Of a stretch of DNA of 64,000 nucleotides, positions 56,752 to 64,000 are shown in pieces. The number at the start of each line of letters is the position of its first letter. The first letter of the stretch is position 1. Below the pieces are notes generated by a model. The model was not told the DNA's origin, ran no database searches, and saw only the letters and a program-made list of their open reading frames with translations. The stretch lies in the NCBI RefSeq assembly GCF_032925565.1, contig NZ_CP136708.1, positions 3,224,001 through 3,288,000 of the forward strand. The letters run 5' to 3'. This stretch comes from Alteromonas sp. CI.11.F.A3. GTDB lineage: Bacteria; Pseudomonadota; Gammaproteobacteria; Enterobacterales; Alteromonadaceae. The translations under genes and the position numbers were made by a program.

Positions 56752-57132
56752 TTACTTTGCTTCAACAAAGCGCGCTTCTAAATAACCGATAATCGCTTTA
56801 GAGTCATATAGCCACTCAACGCCATCGTTATTTTCAATTCGAAGACATGGCGTTTGAATTTTTCCGCCGCCTTGTAACAACTCCTCTCTGTACGGCGAAC
56901 CCTCTGACACATTTCGCTTTTGAATAGGCACATTATATTTGTACATTGCTCGGCGAGTTTTAATGCAAAAAGGGCAACCAAAAAACTGGTATAAAGCCAA
57001 TTTTTGGCTCTCTTCAGCCACTTTCGTTTGTTTTTCTGGCGAACGTTTTAGCTTAGTGCCACGGGTAATGACATCTATAAAAGCAATAATGGCCCCGAGT
57101 AGGTTGCGAATTAGGTTGATAAAGAATTTCAT
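56752..57132 (-). CDS. Membrane-anchored glutaredoxin-like protein
   Basis: The 126-residue protein starts with a hydrophobic, probably membrane-anchoring segment (FINLIRNLLGAIIAFIDVI), then a linker. A glutaredoxin/thioredoxin fold follows with the redox pair GCPFC at about residue 53-57, a cis-Pro region IQTPCLRIEN and YDSKAIIGYLEARF. It should reduce or sense disulfides with glutathione. It is convergent with selO, a gene linked to glutathionylation, which may be chance or a shared redox theme. Confidence 0.85.
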   Translation of the reverse strand: MKFFINLIRNLLGAIIAFIDVITRGTKLKRSPEKQTKVAEESQKLALYQFFGCPFCIKTRRAMYKYNVPIQKRNVSEGSPYREELLQGGGKIQTPCLRIENNDGVEWLYDSKAIIGYLEARFVEAK

Positions 57133-57635
57133 TTTGTGGCTCTACTAACGAATGATAAAAATAAAAACGCGATTGTACTACTTGGTGCCATGCTTTGATA
57201 ATTAAGATCATGAAATTTATTCATGTCTTGAATGTGAAAGTCTGCACATTCAAAGGGCTATTAATTTTGGTACGTCTATAGGCTGAAATTTTATCATGCA
57301 GGAAGTTGTTTTATTGATATCACACCTCAACAGCACCAGTTTTTGAAAGCTGCGTCTGCGATTCAAAGAAAAAGCATAAAAAATATATACTTGAATGAGC
57401 TTTGCCTAATAATAAAGAGCAAGCTTATAGTGTATTAGTTTCTATTTATAAATGGTTCTATGTAGTCAATATACCTGCTTGTGCTTGATGTAGAGTTCGG
57501 CGCAGTCATAAATCAATCCAATATGGCCATCCATACAATCTTGAGTAATTGGGCTTATTCAACCATTTTTTGCACAACACAAACTTTAATTCTTTCGAGT
57601 GAGTGGGTCATTATCAAGTAATGCCAACTTTAGAA
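57133..57635. other. Long intergenic region before the aromatic cluster
   Basis: This 503-base AT-rich region marks the change from general genes to the aromatic catabolism cluster. It contains the inverted repeat at 57228-57253 and a 22-codon open stretch on the reverse strand (57466-57534). No complete gene, tRNA, att-like repeat or IS end could be confirmed. It may be a scar of insertion. Confidence 0.55.
57228..57253. repeat. 9-bp inverted repeat
   Basis: TTGAATGTG and CACATTCAA are separated by AAAGTCTG. No T run follows on either side, so it is not an intrinsic terminator. It could be an operator or a chance palindrome. Confidence 0.5.
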
Positions 57636-58523
57636 TTACTTAATATTTCCTTGCTGCCGAAAAGCTCGGGCAGTAACGCCTACCATTTTTTTAAAATATC
57701 GACTGAAATAAGCCGGGTCGCTAAAACCAAGTTGTGCTGATATTTCTTCTACACTCTGTTTGGTATACACCAAACTGCGTTTGGCTTCTATGAGTAACCT
57801 TTGGTGGATTATGGATTTGGGTGAGCCATGTAATAAGGTTCGACATAGGCGATTAAGTTTAGAAACGGAAATATGCAAATGCTGGGCATAGTCTTTGACA
57901 GTTAAATGGTGTTGATAGTGTTGTTCGATTAAGGCGCGGAATTTTAGCAGTATGTCTGACTCTCGGCTGGCGTTACTTAATGTCATGTCTTGTAAACGTT
58001 GCTGGCGCAATACTGTAACTAGAATCATTTGTACTAGATGATTAACCGCAAGATTTTGCGCTACTCCATCGGCTGTTAGTTCATGTTTAAGTAGCTTAAT
58101 GTAATTGCAAAAGTGTGAAATTTGTTCAGCATTCTTAAATTTTAGCGTTTGGGGCCGCCAATCCAAAGCGGATAACTCACTTATATTGGTGTCGCTCTGC
58201 CCATTCCCAGCTAATAATGAGTCATTTAGAGATAAAACAAAACCTTGGGTATTTGACGCAAAATGAAAGCCATGCACTACCCCTGCTGGAATCAATACCA
58301 ACCAATCGCCTTGCAACTCATGATGTTTATCGTCTAAATCAACAGTCCATTGACCGTTAAACACGGCAATAATTTGCGATAACCTGTTATGTCTATGCGG
58401 GGCGATTTCCCAGCCAAGACCGCGACTTCTTGTTGCAATATCCTCCACATGGGCCACATTTGGCTCTTGGCGAATAAAAGCTTCTCCATATAAATCGTAA
58501 AAGGGAATGGTGTTATCGATCAT
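57636..58523 (-). CDS. pobR: AraC-family activator, probable PobR
   Basis: The 295-residue protein has an N-terminal cupin-like sensing domain (APHRHNRLSQIIAVFNGQWTV, LIPAGVVHGFHF) and two C-terminal AraC-type helix-turn-helix units (LTVKDYAQHLHISVSKLNRL and VEEISAQLGFSDPAYFSRYF). It is divergent from pobA, the arrangement of PobR activators in Pseudomonas that bind 4-hydroxybenzoate. I infer that it activates pobA in response to that compound; the gene symbol rests on context. Confidence 0.85.
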   Translation of the reverse strand: MIDNTIPFYDLYGEAFIRQEPNVAHVEDIATRSRGLGWEIAPHRHNRLSQIIAVFNGQWTVDLDDKHHELQGDWLVLIPAGVVHGFHFASNTQGFVLSLNDSLLAGNGQSDTNISELSALDWRPQTLKFKNAEQISHFCNYIKLLKHELTADGVAQNLAVNHLVQMILVTVLRQQRLQDMTLSNASRESDILLKFRALIEQHYQHHLTVKDYAQHLHISVSKLNRLCRTLLHGSPKSIIHQRLLIEAKRSLVYTKQSVEEISAQLGFSDPAYFSRYFKKMVGVTARAFRQQGNIK

Positions 58524-58646
58524 AGGAAACTCATTACCACTCTTATATTAGAAATTATCAATGTGACGCAAAAGTACAATAACTTAGCTCGGATGTGAAT
58601 TCCTAATTATTGTTTTATTGGCCATGATAGTTAAAAGAGATAATGA

Positions 58647-59873
<1,227 letters not shown>

Positions 59874-59900
59874 ATGACGCAGTACCGTTATTTCATAACT

Positions 59901-60593
59901 TTACATGACGGTTCTAGATGATTCTTTATCGAATAACTCTGAGTAGGCCAAGGTAGCATGAGCATGCTCTTTCATCAGGGCTTCAGCACGAGCACCTTGA
60001 CCATTCACCAAAGCATGATAGACGGCATGATGCTGAGTATGAGCATAAAACAAACGTCGGTATTCTTGTTGCATTTGTTTGGGATTAAAGGCCAATGAGC
60101 TAACAGAGGCAAAAGGTAGATGCTCACTGAGCGCTAAGGCCGCACTAATAGCGCTGTTACCACTAGCAGCAATAATTAAGGCATGAAAACGCATATTCAT
60201 TTCATGATACTTTTCAACATCTTGTTCTGCTAACACGCCATTTTCAAATAACTCGTCACCCGCCAGCAAACAAGCCTGTATTTCCTCTTTAGTGCTTTCA
60301 CTGAGCCCCGCTTCTGCCGCTTGTCTTGCCGCTAAACCTTCAAGTACGCCTCGCACTTCAACCGAGTCTACTATTTGAGCCTGGGTGACGTTCCTCACCT
60401 GATAACCGCGGCGAGGTAACTTTTCAAGCAAACCTTCTTGAGCCAGTGCGCGAAAAGCAATGCGCACTGGGGTGCGCGAAATACCCAAACGTTCTGCAGT
60501 GGGGATTTCAGCCAAACGTTCGCCAGCACTAAATTCCCCTGAAATAATCATATCGCGCAAAATTCTAATGACCGATTGCCCATCACGAACCAT
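59901..60593 (-). CDS. vanR: GntR/FCD-family repressor, probable VanR
   Basis: The 230-residue protein has the GntR winged helix (IRILRDMIISGEFSAGERLAE and ERLGISRTPVRIAFRALAQ) and a C-terminal all-helical FCD ligand domain with metal-type His residues (YHEMNMRFHALIIAASGN). It is divergent from vanA. The space between them contains three copies of ATTGGATCCAAT (one with a final A), the operator sequence known for VanR of Caulobacter. I infer that it represses vanA and itself until vanillate binds. Confidence 0.9.
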   Translation of the reverse strand: MVRDGQSVIRILRDMIISGEFSAGERLAEIPTAERLGISRTPVRIAFRALAQEGLLEKLPRRGYQVRNVTQAQIVDSVEVRGVLEGLAARQAAEAGLSESTKEEIQACLLAGDELFENGVLAEQDVEKYHEMNMRFHALIIAASGNSAISAALALSEHLPFASVSSLAFNPKQMQQEYRRLFYAHTQHHAVYHALVNGQGARAEALMKEHAHATLAYSELFDKESSRTVM

Positions 60594-60652
60594 GTTTTAC
60601 CCTTATAAATTGCAATGTACCGCTGCTTAATAAAATCTGCTGGAAACAGTGT

Positions 60653-60664
60653 ATTGGATCCAAT
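60653..60664. promoter_or_regulatory. VanR-type operator 1
   Basis: A perfect palindrome ATTGGATCCAAT lies 60 bases upstream of the vanR start. It matches the VanR operator known from Caulobacter and probably mediates autoregulation. Confidence 0.85.
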
Positions 60665-60758
60665 TAAAAAAAACAGTATTAACCAATAAGTTGAATTACC
60701 CCTTAACAACGATAAAAAACACATTAAAAATTCGATATTTAGTTTATCACCGCACCGC

Positions 60759-60770
60759 ATTGGATCCAAT
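60759..60770. promoter_or_regulatory. VanR-type operator 2
   Basis: A second perfect ATTGGATCCAAT lies about 85 bases before the vanA start, 106 bases (start to start) from operator 1. It is suited to control vanA. Confidence 0.85.
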
Positions 60771-60811
60771 AATAGTCGAGTAGACTTGAAATTTAGTCTA
60801 AAAACACTATT

Positions 60812-60823
60812 ATTGGATCCAAA
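60812..60823. promoter_or_regulatory. VanR-type operator 3
   Basis: ATTGGATCCAAA, one base off the palindrome, lies 53 bases (five helix turns) downstream of operator 2 and just before the vanA start. It would block the vanA promoter or leader. Confidence 0.82.
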
Positions 60824-60843
60824 GTTAACCAATTGTAAAAATT

Positions 60844-61902
60844 ATGACTCAACAAATTTTCCCCCTAAATACTTGGTATGTGGCCTGCACACCTGACGAA
60901 GTGCAAGATCAACCTTTCGCTCGTAAAATTTGTAATATTTCCTTAGTTTTATTTCGTAATCTGGATAACGAAATAAGAGCCCTTGAAGATTTTTGCCCCC
61001 ACAGAGGGGCAGCATTGTCATTGGGTAGGATTGAAAACGGTCAGTTAGTCTGTGGCTATCATGGGTTACGTATGGGCGATAAAGGTAAGGTTGAGTCAAT
61101 GCCTAATCAACGAGTACAGGGTTTTCCCTGTATTAAAGCTTACGTTACTGTTGAACGTTATGGTTTTGTGTGGATATGGCCGGGCGATCAAACACTGGCA
61201 GATAGCAGTTTAATTCCCGAACTAGCATGGGCAACCAATAAAGATTGGACCTATGGTGGCGGTTTGTTTCATATTAATTGTGACTATCGCCTAATGGTGG
61301 ATAATCTGATGGATCTCACCCACGAAACCTATGTACATGCCTCAAGCATTGGCCAAAAAGAAATAGACGAAGCGCCGGTTTCTACAAAAGTGGAAGGCAA
61401 CCAAGTAGTAACTAGTCGCTTTATGGATGATGTGTATGCACCGCCTTTTTGGCAAAACGCCCTTCGCGCTAATGACTTGGCCGATGACGTAAAAGTGGAC
61501 CGCTGGCAAATCTGCCGTTTCGATTTACCTAGCCATATTATGATTGAAGTGGGTGTGGCTCACGCAGGCTTAGGCGGATATCACGCCCCACAAGCATTCA
61601 AAGCCAGCAGTATAGTAGTTGATTTTATTACGCCGGAAAGCGACACATCAATTTGGTATTTCTGGGGTATGGCGCGTAACTTTAAACCCCAAGATCAAAA
61701 ATTAACGGATTCTATTAGTGAAGGTCAAGGGGTGATTTTCTCTGAAGATTTAGAAGTATTAGAGAAACAGCAGCAAAACCTGCTGCTGCATCCTGATCGC
61801 AAATTGCTGAAGCTAGATATTGATGCAGGCGGCGTAAAGGCGCGACGGTTAATTGATCGAGCTATTAAACAAGAACAACTCCTTGCTCCCAAAGCACCTT
61901 AA
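60844..61902 (+). CDS. vanA: Vanillate O-demethylase oxygenase subunit
   Basis: The 352-residue Rieske non-haem iron oxygenase demethylates vanillate to protocatechuate and formaldehyde. The Rieske centre reads CPHRGAAL and CGYHGLRM (two Cys, two His), and the mononuclear iron site is DLTHETYVH. The start MTQQIFPLNTWYVACTPDEV agrees with VanA. It is controlled by the divergent vanR through the three operators. The reductase gene vanB, which normally follows directly, is missing: only 220 bases remain before the convergent hydrolase gene. Electrons must come from a reductase elsewhere, or the enzyme is inactive. Confidence 0.95.
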   Translation: MTQQIFPLNTWYVACTPDEVQDQPFARKICNISLVLFRNLDNEIRALEDFCPHRGAALSLGRIENGQLVCGYHGLRMGDKGKVESMPNQRVQGFPCIKAYVTVERYGFVWIWPGDQTLADSSLIPELAWATNKDWTYGGGLFHINCDYRLMVDNLMDLTHETYVHASSIGQKEIDEAPVSTKVEGNQVVTSRFMDDVYAPPFWQNALRANDLADDVKVDRWQICRFDLPSHIMIEVGVAHAGLGGYHAPQAFKASSIVVDFITPESDTSIWYFWGMARNFKPQDQKLTDSISEGQGVIFSEDLEVLEKQQQNLLLHPDRKLLKLDIDAGGVKARRLIDRAIKQEQLLAPKAP

Positions 61903-61922
61903 AAACTGGAGAATTCTGTAGC

Positions 61923-62030
61923 ATGATTAAAATGCCAGATATGGTTTATGCAGCGCTTGAATATACTTATTACCGTGCGTTTGCTTTAAGGCGCGTCAAC
62001 AGGGTGAAGATTTGCAATAAAATAGTCTAA
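61923..62030 (+). CDS. Possible small ORF after vanA, 35 aa
   Basis: GGAGA lies ten bases before ATG 61923, exactly where vanB would begin. The 35 codons end at TAA 62030, and the peptide (MIKMPDMVYAALEYTYYRAF...) does not look like VanB to me. It may be a deletion remnant or chance. Confidence 0.25.
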   Translation: MIKMPDMVYAALEYTYYRAFALRRVNRVKICNKIV

Positions 62031-62035
62031 ATGTA

Positions 62036-62074
62036 AAAACATCGGGAAAGCAATAATGCCAGCCCCGATGTTTT
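62036..62074. terminator. Bidirectional terminator between vanA and MBL gene
   Basis: AAAACATCGGG pairs with CCCGATGTTTT around a 17-nt loop. T and A runs on both sides let it work for both convergent genes. Confidence 0.85.
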
Positions 62075-62122
62075 ATCAAATAACCTGAATTGTGTTTAGA
62101 TAATTGGTTTTACTGCCCAAGT

Positions 62123-63109
62123 TTATTTTTGCAAGGTAAAACGATCTAGGTCGTTAGCGATAGTAATATCACCCTTATAGAATTCAGCTACTTCATTGGT
62201 GTATTTTTCAAATTCAGCAGGTGTCACTAAACCAGGTGCCATATGCGTTACCACTAATTTTTTGACTTTAGCCTTGGTAGCTAATTGACCCACATCAGCC
62301 GGTACTAAATGATGTTTAGACAAATGTTGCTGCATGTGGCCAAGAGCTTTGGCTGGCATCATCGGGTTCATGCGTTTTACCAAATTTACTGTATGTTCAA
62401 CGTCCATCATTTCACTAATCAATAGATCAACGTTCTGTGAGAGCAATTCAACAGCTTCACTCGGCCCAGTATCACCGGTATACACAACGCTATAGTCAGT
62501 CAATTCGAACTTAAATGATAGGGCTTGAAATTTATCATACTCCTCGCTGCCTTTTGGCCAGCTGTAATGACTATTGCGGATAACACTGAGGTTAAATCCA
62601 TCAAAATCAATGCGTGAACCATCTGTTACTTCTACCACTTTAACATGACTACTTGGCGGCGGGGGCACTTGACCAGGTACTCCATAGTGGCCTAATGCGC
62701 CATAGGTCATATAAGCAAATATCCCATCTACGGTTTGTTTTGTGCCCGGAGGCCCGTAAATAGTTAATTCACTTTTAGTTTCAGTTTGCCAGCGTAAACT
62801 CAAAATAGCAGGAAGTCCGCCAGTGTGGTCAAAATGAAGATGGCTTAAAAAAATTGCATCAACCTTTTTAATATTCAAGCCAACTTTAGCTAACTGTCCA
62901 GCGGTCCCGTCGCCCGCATCGACTAAATAGGTCTTTCCATTAACTAACAAAGCATTTGCTGGTTGTGAGTGAGTCGCATTAGGAATAGGTCCAGCCATTG
63001 TACCCAGAGTTATCCATTCATTTTTTGTATTTGTTTCGCTGGCCGCCAAAACATGACTAAAAATACTCGCACCAATAAGTGTACTAACAATAATTTTCGA
63101 CAGCTTCAT
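62123..63109 (-). CDS. Exported MBL-fold metallohydrolase
   Basis: The 328-residue protein has a signal peptide (about residues 1-22, ending VLAA) and a metallo-beta-lactamase fold. The zinc motif is [11 protein letters not shown], preceded by [15 protein letters not shown]; later metal ligands lie in [10 protein letters not shown], and [12 protein letters not shown] and VVTHMAPG provide more histidines. It resembles RNase Z/arylsulfatase-like enzymes, but with an export signal it likely acts in the periplasm. Its place in an aromatic cluster suggests hydrolysis of an ester or sulfate of an aromatic compound; this is inference. Confidence 0.88.
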   Translation of the reverse strand: MKLSKIIVSTLIGASIFSHVLAASETNTKNEWITLGTMAGPIPNATHSQPANALLVNGKTYLVDAGDGTAGQLAKVGLNIKKVDAIFLSHLHFDHTGGLPAILSLRWQTETKSELTIYGPPGTKQTVDGIFAYMTYGALGHYGVPGQVPPPPSSHVKVVEVTDGSRIDFDGFNLSVIRNSHYSWPKGSEEYDKFQALSFKFELTDYSVVYTGDTGPSEAVELLSQNVDLLISEMMDVEHTVNLVKRMNPMMPAKALGHMQQHLSKHHLVPADVGQLATKAKVKKLVVTHMAPGLVTPAEFEKYTNEVAEFYKGDITIANDLDRFTLQK

Positions 63110-63506
63110 TAATTTATCCTCTAATAATTCCTATTTATAGGTCCTGCAAATGGCGCTTCTTTCACCGCCATAATAATTAGTTAAATGCTAAAGCTCACAA
63201 ACCTCAACACTTATTTAACACTTCATTAACTATACGTTACAAGGAACTATCGTGATAATTGATTTTATAGATACAATTAAGCTGTTATTGAAATACTTTT
63301 GAACTATTTACTATCAGTTTTCATGATAGTTAAAATCAGATTAATCCATTTTTAATATATACAAATATACAACATGCTTTTAACATAAACCTTTAACCAG
63401 CCTACTTAGTGTTAGTACTTGAATTCTGCATTACTCTAGAAAACAATCGTGTAATGTATGTAATAAAGGGTATTGAGGCTTAGTAAAAACATTTGGATAT
63501 ACCTTT
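63110..63506. other. Intergenic region before the MFS gene
   Basis: This 397-base AT-rich region lies between divergent genes. It contains the inverted repeat ACTATCA-GTTTTCA-TGATAGT at 63310-63330. The right arm lies in a 14-mer (63322-63335) that also occurs upstream of pobA. No gene seen. Confidence 0.55.
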
Positions 63507-64000
63507 ATGTCGACTCACCTCGCTGATGTAAACCCAACAAATAATCAAGCCTCTGCTAAACACGGCATTATTCTTATTCTGGCAGCTATCATGCCGCCAA
63601 TGGCAATTATTACTCTAATTCCTATTTTGCCTCTATTGATGAAAGAGTTTTCTGATGTTCAAGGATCAGCGTTTTTAGTTCCTATCGCCCTGACTATTCC
63701 AGCCCTATGTGTTGCGTTATTTTCGCCTTTAGCAGGCTGGATTTCAGATAAGATGGGTAGAAAGCCAGTATTGATATCAGCACTTTTGATTTACGCGATT
63801 ATTGGTTTAGTACCTTATTTTCTAACCAACCTAACACAGATTATTATCGCAAGAGTTATATTGGGTATTGCGGAAGCGGCTATAATGACAGTAGCAACCG
63901 CGCTAATTGCTGACTATTTCAAAGGTAAAGCGCGGCAACGTTGGGTATCTATCCAAATAGCGTGTGTAAGTTTAAGTGCTATTGTACTGATTGCTATAGG
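63507..64000 (+). CDS. MFS transporter (partial, runs off the window)
   Basis: ATG 63507 opens a frame that is still open at the window end (164 codons visible). The first helices (IILILAAIMPPMAIITLIPI) and the MFS motif A (GWISDKMGRKPV) between helices 2 and 3 identify a DHA1-like transporter. The next helices are LISALLIYAIIGLVPYFL and IIIARVILGIAEAAIMTVAT. Location after pobA and vanA suggests aromatic acid uptake or export, but the DHA1 type does not look like PcaK, so the substrate is open. Confidence 0.88.
   Translation, partial: MSTHLADVNPTNNQASAKHGIILILAAIMPPMAIITLIPILPLLMKEFSDVQGSAFLVPIALTIPALCVALFSPLAGWISDKMGRKPVLISALLIYAIIGLVPYFLTNLTQIIIARVILGIAEAAIMTVATALIADYFKGKARQRWVSIQIACVSLSAIVLIAI

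Noticed and set aside
57466..57534. 22-codon reverse frame, possible gene remnant
   Set aside because: Too short to separate from chance, with stop codons on both sides and no recognised family.

Overview
The window looks like a piece of a marine gammaproteobacterial chromosome of the Alteromonadales type (Alteromonas/Paraglaciecola-like). The reasons are: AT-leaning DNA with dense genes on both strands, a GlpT, AsnS and Asd very close to enterobacterial proteins, two RND pump pairs, MASE1-type and other diguanylate cyclases, a TPR hybrid kinase, and aromatic catabolism genes. This placement is inferred from protein content, not from a marker gene. I saw no rRNA, tRNA, CRISPR array, prophage or intact insertion sequence.

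Layout. 1-2.5 kb: a GNAT/C39-peptidase fusion (cut by the window start) behind a RimK-like ATP-grasp ligase, a probable peptide-modification pair. 2.8-7 kb: Ca2+/Na+ antiporter, two membrane proteins of unknown function, and asnS. 7.2-11.9 kb: pqiABC (MCE lipid transport between the envelope membranes) followed closely by a diguanylate cyclase. 12-23 kb: two RND adaptor-pump pairs, with a DoxX protein and LysR regulator between them and a TetR regulator divergent from the second pair. 23-32.3 kb: stress and redox genes (CBS protein, two MDR oxidoreductases, LysR, cytochrome b561, catalase HPII, SDR, luciferase-like flavoenzyme). 32.5-43.3 kb: asd, VOC protein, a ClpP-fold membrane protein, a DUF6279-like lipoprotein, a PanE-like reductase, glpT, a TPR hybrid kinase and a CmcJ-like oxygenase. 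43.6-48.7 kb: an unusual same-strand block with a DUF6152/DUF6644-like fusion, a DUF6644-like protein, HupE/UreJ, an anchor protein and a divergent FtsZ with a histidine-rich insertion. 48.8-57.1 kb: WYL regulator, CotH-kinase lipoprotein, an overlapping ParD-like/methionine aminopeptidase pair, HopJ-family protein, MASE1 diguanylate cyclase, SelO and a glutaredoxin-like protein. 57.6-64 kb: pobR-pobA and vanR-vanA, which feed 4-hydroxybenzoate and vanillate towards protocatechuate, then an exported MBL-fold hydrolase and a truncated MFS transporter.

The most interesting places are the 43.6-48.7 kb block (possible metal handling next to a His-rich FtsZ paralogue), the ParD-like/Map overlap, the GNAT-C39/RimK pair, the three VanR-type operators beside a vanA that lacks vanB, and the in-frame repeat tail behind the catalase stop codon. 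Family assignments come from motif recognition by eye; no database search was run.
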